Of a stretch of 6,676 nt of DNA, positions 1-5,722 are shown piece after piece. The notes under the pieces were generated by a model. The model ran no database searches. It was not told the DNA's origin and was given only the letters and a program-made list of their open reading frames with translations. The DNA is from Anaerolinea sp. (GTDB lineage Bacteria; Chloroflexota; Anaerolineae; Anaerolineales; Villigracilaceae): the NCBI GenBank assembly GCA_020720965.1, contig DYNS01000070.1:1-6676 (forward strand), in the 5' to 3' direction. Position numbers and translations under genes: made by a program. The first letter of the stretch is position 1. Every line of letters begins with the position of its first letter.

Positions 1-195
1 GCCGAACCCTCCTTTGCGGAACTCTTCACCATGCGCCCCGAATCTTTCAAGCCCGCCGAGGAAGGCGATGACGACCAGAAAGACAAAAAAGGCAAAAAGG
101 GCAAAAAATCGGTTGAGTTGGAATTTGACGAAGACCGCAACGAAGTCGTTGGACGCAAAAAACACAAAAGAGACGAATGGAGCGGCGACTGGTAA
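1..195 (+). CDS. nusA: NusA transcription factor, C-terminal tail (5' end outside window)
   Basis: An open frame runs from base 1 to the TAA at 193-195 and encodes the last 64 residues of a protein that starts outside the window. It opens with a Ser-Phe-Ala-Glu-Leu-Phe segment (residues 4-9), then has an acidic run, a low-complexity Lys/Gly stretch (about residues 28-36), a Val-Glu-Leu-Glu-Phe-Asp segment, a basic Arg-Lys-Lys-His-Lys-Arg patch and a final Trp-Ser-Gly-Asp-Trp. No catalytic domain is visible. I assign it to NusA because this kind of tail follows the KH domains of NusA in Chloroflexota and because ylxR and infB lie immediately downstream, where nusA is expected. NusA binds RNA polymerase and nascent RNA and controls pausing, termination and antitermination. 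The tail's own role is unknown; a charged, probably disordered tail may contact RNA or polymerase. The identity rests on context and a recognised tail pattern, not on a domain. Confidence 0.72.
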   Translation, partial: AEPSFAELFTMRPESFKPAEEGDDDQKDKKGKKGKKSVELEFDEDRNEVVGRKKHKRDEWSGDW

Positions 196-218
196 GCCCG
201 CTTTTTGGAGATGCAACC

Positions 219-233
219 AGGTAAGAACCCGTG
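219..233 (+). promoter_or_regulatory. Weak ribosome binding site and GTG start of ylxR
   Basis: AGGTAAG (219-225) precedes the GTG at 231 with a usable spacing. It is the only purine-rich stretch at the right distance: the GGAG at 207-210 is about 20 bases from the GTG but directly abuts an ATG at 211. A GTG start with a weak site suggests modest translation or coupling to upstream reading. Confidence 0.45.
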
Positions 234-548
234 AAAACAAAACCGGCAAAACCTAAACATATCCCACAACGGACTTGTGTTGGTTGCCGCCTCGTGCTGG
301 CAAAACGCTCTCTCATCCGCATTGTGCGCCAGGCAGACGGAATCTTCGTTGACCCAGGCGGCAAAATGAACGGGCGGGGAGCCTACCTGCACGATGCCAA
401 ATCCTGTTGGGAGAAAGGGCTAAAAGGCGCTCTTTCTGGCGCTTTGCGAGTGCCCCTTAGCCCCCAAGATAGGCAGCGGTTGCTGGAATTTATGAACACC
501 CTGCCAGAAGACCCCGCCGAACCAGATTCAGAAGCGGGGCAGCCCTGA
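231..548 (+). CDS. ylxR: YlxR family RNA-binding protein (DUF448)
   Basis: This 105-residue protein matches the small YlxR family in length and motifs. It has Arg-Thr-Cys-Val-Gly-Cys-Arg at residues 14-20, a basic Lys-Arg-Ser-Leu-Ile-Arg segment at 25-30, Asp41-Pro42, and Gly-Arg-Gly-Ala-Tyr-Leu-His at 48-54, followed by a Cys at 59. The N-terminus is Lys/Pro-rich and the last 15 residues are acidic and probably disordered. The family sits between nusA and infB in many bacteria and is thought to bind RNA; the Bacillus subtilis member has been reported to modulate RNase P and to affect gene regulation. The chosen start is GTG at 231, with a weak ribosome binding site AGGTAAG at 219-225. The gene lies 35 bases after the nusA stop and is very likely cotranscribed with it. 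The usual Firmicutes partner ylxQ is absent. The family is clear; the molecular role in this organism is inferred. Confidence 0.92.
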   Translation: MKTKPAKPKHIPQRTCVGCRLVLAKRSLIRIVRQADGIFVDPGGKMNGRGAYLHDAKSCWEKGLKGALSGALRVPLSPQDRQRLLEFMNTLPEDPAEPDSEAGQP

Positions 549-596
549 GCGTTTGAAAGCCTCGCCATGTGATGGATTACACGGGACACGCTCAGG
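544..596 (+). repeat. 9-bp inverted repeat spanning the ylxR stop codon
   Basis: CCTGAGCGT at 544-552 is perfectly complementary to ACGCTCAGG at 588-596, with a 35-base loop that itself holds a small CCAT/ATGG hairpin (565-568 and 572-575). The ylxR TGA (546-548) lies in the left arm, so ribosomes finishing ylxR would open the stem. No T run follows directly (the nearest is 609-613), so this is not a standard terminator. It lies 24 bases before the infB ribosome binding site. It may be an RNA element linking ylxR translation to infB expression, or chance. Confidence 0.4.
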
Positions 597-620
597 TACG
601 TATCTCAATTTTTGAATCCT

Positions 621-635
621 GGAGGTGCCCGTATG
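621..635 (+). promoter_or_regulatory. Strong Shine-Dalgarno site fixing the infB start
   Basis: GGAGGTG at 621-627 sits 5 bases before the ATG at 633. It is one of the two best-formed ribosome binding sites in the window, the other being that of truB. It decides the infB start against the in-frame TTG at 612, which would put this site inside the coding sequence. Confidence 0.88.
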
Positions 636-2405
636 AGTAAAACCATAGAACTGCCCATTGCCATTGGCGTGCGCGACCTGGCGCAAAGGATGGGGATTAG
701 CCCCATTGATGCCATTAAAAAACTGATGCTGAACGGCGTAATGGCATCTATTAACCAAACGGTAGATTTCGACACCGCCGCCATTGTTGCCGCCGAATTT
801 GGCTTCGATGCCATCCCCGAAGCCCAGGATGAACCCGAAACCGCCGAAGTAGGCGAAGTGCCGCTTTGGCGACAAAAAATTGCCAACGAAAAAGAAGCCG
901 ACCTGGTTGCCCGCCCGCCGGTCGTCACCATTTTGGGGCATGTGGACCATGGCAAGACCTCGCTGTTGGATGCCATTCGGCAAACCAACGTAGCCTCCGG
1001 CGAGGCAGGCGGCATTACACAGCACATCGGCGCTTACCAGGTGGAAAAAGAAGGGCGACTCATTACCTTTTTGGATACCCCCGGTCACGCAGCGTTTACC
1101 GCCATGCGAGCGCGGGGCGCACAAGGGGCGGATGTGGTTGTCCTGGTTGTTGCCGCCGATGACGGGGTGATGCCCCAAACCCGCGAGGCAATTGCCCACG
1201 CCAAAGCCGCCCGTGTTCCCATTATTGTCGCCCTCAACAAAATAGATAAGCCCAACGCCAACCCAGACCGGGTAAAGAACCAACTGGGCGAGCTGGAACT
1301 GGTGCCCGATGAATGGGGCGGTAACACCATTGTCGTGCCCGTCTCTGCCCGGCAGAAAACCGGCATTACCGACCTGCTCGCCTCCATCCTGCTCGTGGCG
1401 GATAGCGCAGACATCCGCGCCAACCCGCAGGGCAAGGTCATCGGCACGGTGATTGAATCGGAATTGGATAAAAGCAAAGGCGTTATCGCCACCCTCCTGG
1501 TGCAGAACGGAACCCTCAAAAACGGGAACGTGGTTGTGGCAGGGCTTTCGCAGGGGCGGCTCAAAGCCATGTTCGACTATCGGGGCAAGCCGGTTCCCAA
1601 AGCAGGTCCATCCTTCCCCGTCTCGGTGATGGGTTTGGTGGATGTTCCCGCCGCCGGTGAGATTTTTGAAGTGGTGGAAAATGAACGCGCCGCCCGCGAA
1701 ATTGTGTTGCAACGCCAACAAGCCCTAAAAGAGAAAAACACCAGCGCCAAAATGTCCCTGGAAGACCTGTTTGCCCGCTTTAAGGCTGGCGAACTGAAGG
1801 AACTGCGCCTCATCCTGAAGGCGGACGTGCAAGGTTCGCTGGAGCCGATTGTGCAGGAAATTAACCAGGTTGCCAAAAACAGCGCAGAGATTGCCATTAA
1901 GGTCATCTATTCGGAAACCGGCAACATTGGCGAAAATGACGTAATGCTCGCCTCGGCATCCAAAGCCATCCTCATCGGGTTCAACGTGCAGGCAGAAGTC
2001 GCCGCCCGCCGCCTGGCAGAAGCCGAAGGGGTTTCCATCCGCATGTACGACATCATCTACCGGCTCACCGAAGACATTGAAAAAGCCGTAAAAGGGATGC
2101 TCGCCCCGGAATTTACCGAAAAAGTAATTGGCAAAGCCAACGTTCTGGCGGTTTTCCCCATCTCCAAGGTGGGCAAGATTGCAGGCTGCCGGGTGCTGGA
2201 TGGCGAACTGCGCCGCAACGCCAAAATGCGCCTGCGCCGCGCCGGAGACATCGTGTTTGAAGGCGACATCAGCTCCCTCAAACACGAAAAAGAAGACGTG
2301 CGCGAAGTCCGCGCCGGGTTTGAGTGCGGGGTTGGGCTAAAAAACTTCCACGACATCCTGGTCGGCGACCAGATGGAATGCTACACGCTGGAGAAAAGCG
2401 GCTGA
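633..2405 (+). CDS. infB: Translation initiation factor IF-2
   Basis: This 590-residue GTPase places initiator tRNA (fMet-tRNA) on the 30S subunit and promotes 50S joining. A small IF2 N-terminal helical domain (about residues 4-55) is followed by a short acidic linker. The GTPase domain carries G1 Gly-His-Val-Asp-His-Gly-Lys-Thr at 102-109, the switch I segment Gly-Gly-Ile-Thr-Gln-His-Ile-Gly, G3 Asp-Thr-Pro-Gly-His at 148-152, G4 Asn-Lys-Ile-Asp at 202-205 and G5 Ser-Ala-Arg at 238-240. A beta-barrel domain II, the IF2-specific domain III and a C-terminal barrel that binds fMet-tRNA complete the protein. All expected GTPase motifs are intact. It is much shorter than the 890-residue E. coli protein because the long N-terminal extension is missing, which is normal in several phyla. 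The ATG at 633 is chosen for its strong ribosome binding site. It lies 84 bases after ylxR and ends where a putative rbfA promoter begins. A long reverse-strand open frame opposite it is a shadow. Confidence 0.98.
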   Translation: MSKTIELPIAIGVRDLAQRMGISPIDAIKKLMLNGVMASINQTVDFDTAAIVAAEFGFDAIPEAQDEPETAEVGEVPLWRQKIANEKEADLVARPPVVTILGHVDHGKTSLLDAIRQTNVASGEAGGITQHIGAYQVEKEGRLITFLDTPGHAAFTAMRARGAQGADVVVLVVAADDGVMPQTREAIAHAKAARVPIIVALNKIDKPNANPDRVKNQLGELELVPDEWGGNTIVVPVSARQKTGITDLLASILLVADSADIRANPQGKVIGTVIESELDKSKGVIATLLVQNGTLKNGNVVVAGLSQGRLKAMFDYRGKPVPKAGPSFPVSVMGLVDVPAAGEIFEVVENERAAREIVLQRQQALKEKNTSAKMSLEDLFARFKAGELKELRLILKADVQGSLEPIVQEINQVAKNSAEIAIKVIYSETGNIGENDVMLASASKAILIGFNVQAEVAARRLAEAEGVSIRMYDIIYRLTEDIEKAVKGMLAPEFTEKVIGKANVLAVFPISKVGKIAGCRVLDGELRRNAKMRLRRAGDIVFEGDISSLKHEKEDVREVRAGFECGVGLKNFHDILVGDQMECYTLEKSG

Positions 2406-2434
2406 TTGACGAAATAAGATAATTGTTGTAGGAT
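2406..2434 (+). promoter_or_regulatory. Putative sigma-A (sigma-70 type) promoter upstream of rbfA
   Basis: TTGACG (2406-2411) matches the -35 consensus at five of six bases. After exactly 17 bases comes TAGGAT (2429-2434), which matches the -10 consensus at four of six, including the important first T, second A and last T. The spacer is A/T-rich. The -35 box begins directly after the infB stop codon. Transcription would start at about 2440-2443 and give a leader of roughly 80 bases before rbfA. This would be an internal promoter for rbfA and the genes after it, adding to read-through from upstream. It is a sequence match only; no expression evidence was available. Confidence 0.5.
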
Positions 2435-2440
2435 TTACAG

Positions 2441-2457
2441 ACCAAACCAAACCAAAA
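2441..2457 (+). repeat. Triple ACCAA tandem repeat in the rbfA leader
   Basis: Three perfect copies of ACCAA occupy 2441-2455, followed by AA. The segment contains only A and C, so it cannot fold on itself and would be single-stranded at the very 5' end of a transcript from the putative promoter at 2406-2434. It may be a protein or ribosome contact site, or a simple slippage product. Confidence 0.6.
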
Positions 2458-2459
2458 GG

Positions 2460-2501
2460 CTGCGCCGTTGCGGTCAAAAGCAAACGTACCGGCGCAGTTT
2501 T
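2460..2501 (+). terminator. GC-rich hairpin with short T run: attenuator-like or weak intrinsic terminator before rbfA
   Basis: CTGCGCCG at 2460-2467 pairs perfectly with CGGCGCAG at 2490-2497, and TTTT follows directly at 2498-2501. Inside, TTGC (2468-2471) can also pair with GCAA (2480-2483), leaving a small loop and a 6-base bulge. A stable stem followed at once by a T run has the form of an intrinsic terminator. The run is only four T and is followed by G and A, so termination should be leaky. Because it sits after the putative promoter and only 9 bases before the rbfA ribosome binding site, it would act on both read-through and newly started transcripts, as an attenuator or as a structure limiting rbfA translation. 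Confidence 0.5.
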
Positions 2502-2520
2502 GAAAAAACGGAAGAAAACC

Positions 2521-2886
2521 ATGCCCAAAGGCGTAAGAATTCAACGAATTGCAGACCGAATGCGCGAAGAACTCTCGGATTTACTCCTCCGCGAGGTAAG
2601 CGACCCACGCCTGCACCAAATTTTTGTAACCGACGTGCGCGTAGACCGCGAACTGGCATTTGCAGATGTTTACATCTCCGCCATCGAGGGAAAATCCCGC
2701 TCTGCCGAAGCTCTGGCAGGAATGCACAGCGCCGGCGGCTTTTTGCGCCGCGCCCTGGCAACCAGGGTGGAACTTCGCGCCATGCCGCAGTTGCGCTTTC
2801 ACTGGGACCCCACCCCCGAAAACGCCGACCATATCGAAAAAATTCTCAAAGAACTACGAGAAGAACCAAATCCCCCTCAAGGTTAG
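2521..2886 (+). CDS. rbfA: 30S ribosome-binding factor RbfA
   Basis: This 121-residue protein assists late 30S subunit maturation by binding near the 5' end of 16S rRNA helix 1 and is released during assembly. Family features are visible: an N-terminal helix with Arg-Ile-Ala-Asp-Arg-Met and Glu-Glu-Leu-Ser-Asp-Leu-Leu, Asp-Pro-Arg at 28-30, a beta strand with Val-Asp-Arg-Glu-Leu-Ala-Phe-Ala-Asp-Val (41-50), the KH-like kink Ala-Gly-Gly at 71-73, Leu-Arg-Phe-His-Trp-Asp at 91-96 and a final amphipathic helix around 102-114. The length is typical. The ATG at 2521 has GGAAG at 2510-2514 as its ribosome binding site; an in-frame TTG at 2500 would overlap the T run of the preceding hairpin and has no good site. 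It lies 115 bases after infB, the longest gap here. In E. coli rbfA is cold-shock induced, so leader control would fit, but that is an inference. Confidence 0.95.
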   Translation: MPKGVRIQRIADRMREELSDLLLREVSDPRLHQIFVTDVRVDRELAFADVYISAIEGKSRSAEALAGMHSAGGFLRRALATRVELRAMPQLRFHWDPTPENADHIEKILKELREEPNPPQG

Positions 2887-2890
2887 AACC

Positions 2891-3844
2891 ATGCTGACAG
2901 AATTAGATAGCGCAATCCGAACCCGCCTGCAAAACGCCCAACACATCCTCATCGCCTCCCACGTCCGCCCAGACGGTGACGCCATCGGCTCGCTGCTGGG
3001 GCTGGGGCTTGCCCTGCAAGCCGCCGGAAAACAAGTCCAAATGACCCTAGCGGATGGCGTTCCCGCCGGTTTCCGCCACCTGCCGGGGCAGGAACTCGTC
3101 ACCCGGCAACCCGCCCCCGGCTTCGACCTCTTCATCACCGTAGACTGCGCCGACCTGCGGCGCACCGGCGAACCCTTCGCCGCCCTCGGCAAACCCCACA
3201 TCAACATAGACCACCACGTCACCAACGAACGCTTCGCCGAACTGAACCTGATAGAACCCGATTCAGTCGCCACCTGCGCCGTCCTCACCGAACACCTCCC
3301 CGCCTGGGGGCTGGAAATTACCCAACCGGTCGCCGCCAGCCTCGCCTCCGGAATCATCACCGACACCCTCGGCTTCCGCACCTCCAACATGAATGCCGCC
3401 GCCCTGCGGCTGGCAGCCCAACTGGTAGAAACCGGCATAGACCTGCCAGAACTCTACCTGCGCGCTCTGGTGCGCCGCCCCCTAACCGCCGCCCGCTACT
3501 GGGGCGCGGGACTGAGCAAACTCGTCAGCGAACACAACATCGTTTACACCACCCTCCGCAACGAAGAACGCGAACAAGCCGGATACCCCGGCAATGACGA
3601 CGCCGACCTCATCAACGTCATCTCCGCCATCGAAGACCACGCCATCGGCATGATATTCGTAGAACAACCCGGCAGCGTCAAAATCTCTTGGCGCGCCCTG
3701 CAACCGGGCTATAACGTCTCTCTGGTTGCCAAATCCCTCGGCGGGGGCGGGCATCAAGCCGCCGCCGGAGCAGACATCCCCGGCAGTTTGGATGAAATCC
3801 TGCCCGAAGTCATCCAAACCACCGTAAAGATGCTTAACCTGTAA
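2891..3844 (+). CDS. nrnA: DHH/DHHA1 phosphoesterase, NrnA-type (nanoRNase / pAp phosphatase)
   Basis: This 317-residue protein belongs to the DHH superfamily. The catalytic metal-binding motifs are all present: His24 with Asp28 and Asp30 (His-Val-Arg-Pro-Asp-Gly-Asp), Asp85 and Asp88 in Val-Asp-Cys-Ala-Asp, Asp-His-His at 107-109 with Asn112, and Asp158 in Thr-Asp-Thr. The C-terminal DHHA1 substrate-binding domain ends with Gly-Gly-Gly-Gly-His at 284-288. NrnA-type enzymes degrade 2-5 nt RNA oligomers and often dephosphorylate pAp to AMP in the cytoplasm. The position between rbfA and truB is common for this family. The ATG at 2891 follows the rbfA stop by 4 bases; AAGGT at 2879-2883, inside the end of rbfA, is its ribosome binding site, so the two are probably translationally coupled. 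A longer frame opening at 2660 would overlap rbfA by 227 bases and is rejected. Codon use is strongly C-ending. Substrate preference cannot be read from the sequence. Confidence 0.93.
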   Translation: MLTELDSAIRTRLQNAQHILIASHVRPDGDAIGSLLGLGLALQAAGKQVQMTLADGVPAGFRHLPGQELVTRQPAPGFDLFITVDCADLRRTGEPFAALGKPHINIDHHVTNERFAELNLIEPDSVATCAVLTEHLPAWGLEITQPVAASLASGIITDTLGFRTSNMNAAALRLAAQLVETGIDLPELYLRALVRRPLTAARYWGAGLSKLVSEHNIVYTTLRNEEREQAGYPGNDDADLINVISAIEDHAIGMIFVEQPGSVKISWRALQPGYNVSLVAKSLGGGGHQAAAGADIPGSLDEILPEVIQTTVKMLNL

Positions 3845-3854
3845 GCAAAAACTC

Positions 3855-3868
3855 AGGAGAACACCATG
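3855..3868 (+). promoter_or_regulatory. Good ribosome binding site for truB
   Basis: AGGAGA at 3855-3860 lies 5 bases before the ATG at 3866 and fixes the truB start. It sits in the 21-base gap after nrnA, so truB has its own translation signal while sharing the transcript. Confidence 0.85.
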
Positions 3869-4789
3869 ATAGATAACCAGGATATTAAAAATGCCATCTC
3901 TGGCGCTCTTGTCGTAGACAAGCCCATTGGCATGACCTCCCACGATGTCGTCAACGCCATCCGTTACGGCACCGGCATCCGCCGCGCCGGACACACCGGA
4001 ACCCTGGACCCACGCGCCTCCGGCGTGCTGGTCATCCTCGTTGGACCCGCCGTGCGCCTCAGCGAATACGTCTCCGCCTCCGACAAGCGTTACCAAGCCA
4101 TCATCCGCATGGGCGCCTCCACCGACACCTTCGACTCAGACGGACGATTCACCCGCCCGCCCGAATCCGCCCTCAACGTCACCGAAAGCCAATTTGACGA
4201 AGTCCTGCAAAAATTTGTGGGGGAAATTGAACAAACCCCGCCACCCTACTCCGCCGTCAAATTGCGCGGCAGACGGGCATACGACATGGCAAGACGCGGC
4301 GAACAAGTGGAACTCGCCCCGCGCAAAATTAGCGTTTACCACCTCGAAACCCTGGAATGGGCACCCCCCGAAGTCGTTGTAGACGTTCACTGCTCCTCCG
4401 GAACCTACGTCCGCTCCCTTGCCAACGACATCGGCAACATCCTCGGCTGCGGCGGCTACCTGGTTGGCTTGCGCCGCACCAAAAGCGGGCGCTTTAGCCT
4501 GCGAGACGCCACCCCCCTGCGAAAACTGCAAGAAGCCTTCCGCGCCGGAAACTGGTACCAATACCTCATCCCCGCCGCCGAAGCCCTGGGAGATTGGCCC
4601 GCCATCGAACTGAACCCCGACCAGGTGGAAGACGTAAAACACGGACACCGCATTCCCGCCAACCCTGCCGATAAACCCGGCATCAGCAACCTGGTGCGCG
4701 GCGTGAGCATGGCAGGCGAACTGGTTGCCCTGATGGAGTTAGACCACACCAACTCGGAATGGCAGCCCAAAAAAGTCTTTTACTCCTAA
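3866..4789 (+). CDS. truB: tRNA pseudouridine(55) synthase TruB
   Basis: This 307-residue enzyme converts uridine 55 in the T-loop of most tRNAs to pseudouridine and also helps tRNA folding. The catalytic aspartate is Asp48 in Gly-His-Thr-Gly-Thr-Leu-Asp-Pro (42-49). Other family landmarks are the N-terminal Asp-Lys-Pro-Ile-Gly-Met-Thr-Ser (18-25), Tyr76 in Lys-Arg-Tyr-Gln-Ala, Tyr-Ser-Ala-Val-Lys at 128-132, and Gly-Thr-Tyr-Val-Arg-Ser-Leu-Ala at 179-186 with Arg183. The last 75 or so residues form a small C-terminal RNA-binding domain of the TruB_C or PUA-like kind. Length and motifs are complete. It lies 21 bases after nrnA with its own ribosome binding site and 12 bases before ribF, in the same reading frame as ribF but separated by a TAA. 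The truB-ribF pairing is very common in bacteria. Confidence 0.97.
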   Translation: MIDNQDIKNAISGALVVDKPIGMTSHDVVNAIRYGTGIRRAGHTGTLDPRASGVLVILVGPAVRLSEYVSASDKRYQAIIRMGASTDTFDSDGRFTRPPESALNVTESQFDEVLQKFVGEIEQTPPPYSAVKLRGRRAYDMARRGEQVELAPRKISVYHLETLEWAPPEVVVDVHCSSGTYVRSLANDIGNILGCGGYLVGLRRTKSGRFSLRDATPLRKLQEAFRAGNWYQYLIPAAEALGDWPAIELNPDQVEDVKHGHRIPANPADKPGISNLVRGVSMAGELVALMELDHTNSEWQPKKVFYS

Positions 4790-4801
4790 CCCCCGCCCGG
4801 C

Positions 4802-5722
4802 ATGGAACATTACAGCAACCTGCAAGACCTGCGCCTCCGCGCCGCCTGGCTCACCATCGGCGTTTTTGACGGCGTACATCGCGGGCATCAACAAATCATT
4901 GCACAACTTACGGCAGGCGCGTGCCAGCACGGTGCGCCTGCCGTTTTGCTTACCTTTAGCCCGCACCCCGCCCAGGTATTGGCGCAACGCCCCGTCCCCT
5001 GCCTCACCACCCCGCAAGAACGCGCCGAACTCCTCGCCGCTCTGGGGATAGATGTCCTCATCACCCAACCCTTCACGCCTACCTTTGCCAACCGCAGCGC
5101 AGAAGATTTTATGACCGAATTGAAAGACCGCCTCGGGCTGCACACCCTCCTCATCGGCTATGACTTTGCCCTGGGGCGCGGACGCGCCGGAAACTTTGAA
5201 CGCCTGCAAGCCCTGGGGCAGACTCTCGGCTACCAAACCCTCTCCCTGCCCGCCCTGCGCGGCGCAGAAGAAACCATCTCCTCCACCGCCATCCGCAAAC
5301 AGATAGCCGCCGGGCAGGTTCGACAAGCCGCCGAACAACTCAGCCGCCCCTACGCCATTCGCGGCGAGGTCGTCCCCGGTGATGGGCGCGGGCGAACCCT
5401 CGGCATCCCCACCGCCAACGTACAAATCCCCGCCGGAAAAGCCCTCCCCGCTAACGGGGTCTATGCCTGCCGCGCCATTTTGCGGGGCAAACCACTCCAC
5501 GCCGTCTGCAACCTGGGGCTGCGCCCCACCTTCACAGACCCATCCATCCGCGAACCCCGGCTGGAAGCGCACCTGCCCGGCTGGCAGGGCAACCTGTATG
5601 GCGAAACCCTGCAAATCGACTTTGTGGAACGCCTGCGCGAAGAGCAAAAATTTACCTCGGCGCAAGAGCTGGTACGCCAAATTGACCAAGACATCGCCGC
5701 CGCCCAAAGGATATTGGGATGA
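4802..5722 (+). CDS. ribF: Bifunctional riboflavin kinase / FAD synthetase RibF
   Basis: This 306-residue cytoplasmic enzyme phosphorylates riboflavin to FMN and then adenylylates FMN to FAD. The N-terminal nucleotidyltransferase domain (about 1-175) has the nucleotide-binding segment Gly-Val-Phe-Asp-Gly-Val-His-Arg-Gly-His at 20-29 and Ser-Ser-Thr-Ala-Ile-Arg at 160-165. The C-terminal riboflavin kinase domain (about 180-305) has Pro-Thr-Ala-Asn at 203-206 and the likely catalytic Glu255 in Leu-Glu-Ala-His. Both halves look intact. The start at 4802 is the first possible one: a TAA in the same frame lies at 4787-4789 and no start codon falls between. The 12 bases before it are almost all C and G with no ribosome binding site, so reinitiation after truB is likely. 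Its stop overlaps the dus start. Its product FMN is the cofactor of the enzyme encoded next. Confidence 0.96.
   Translation: MEHYSNLQDLRLRAAWLTIGVFDGVHRGHQQIIAQLTAGACQHGAPAVLLTFSPHPAQVLAQRPVPCLTTPQERAELLAALGIDVLITQPFTPTFANRSAEDFMTELKDRLGLHTLLIGYDFALGRGRAGNFERLQALGQTLGYQTLSLPALRGAEETISSTAIRKQIAAGQVRQAAEQLSRPYAIRGEVVPGDGRGRTLGIPTANVQIPAGKALPANGVYACRAILRGKPLHAVCNLGLRPTFTDPSIREPRLEAHLPGWQGNLYGETLQIDFVERLREEQKFTSAQELVRQIDQDIAAAQRILG
5706..5722 (+). promoter_or_regulatory. ATGA overlap joining ribF stop and dus start, with internal ribosome binding site
   Basis: The dus ATG (5719-5721) and the ribF TGA (5720-5722) share bases as ATGA. AAAGGA at 5706-5711, inside the last codons of ribF, lies 7 bases before the ATG. 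This arrangement is typical of translational coupling. Confidence 0.85.

Noticed and set aside
553..581. Promoter for infB with TTGAAA at 553-558
   Set aside because: The -35 match is good but the best -10 candidate at 575-580 matches only three of six bases and lacks the first and last T.
612..635. TTG at 612 as the infB start
   Set aside because: It would place the strong GGAGGTG ribosome binding site inside the gene; the ATG at 633 is correctly spaced from it.
528..1721. 397-codon reverse-strand open frame opposite infB
   Set aside because: It mirrors the codon pattern of a complete, motif-rich IF2 gene, its translation is Gly/His/Asn-rich with no recognisable domain, and the strand carries no other gene.
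2500..2520. TTG at 2500 as the rbfA start
   Set aside because: It overlaps the T run of the hairpin and lacks a ribosome binding site; the ATG at 2521 has GGAAG 6 bases upstream.
2660..2890. In-frame extension of the DHH phosphoesterase upstream to 2660
   Set aside because: It overlaps rbfA by 227 bases and adds no family motif; the ATG at 2891 matches the expected N-terminus.
3945..4382. 145-codon forward open frame inside truB
   Set aside because: It is an alternative frame of truB with a Pro/Ser/Thr-rich translation and no ribosome binding site or family motif.
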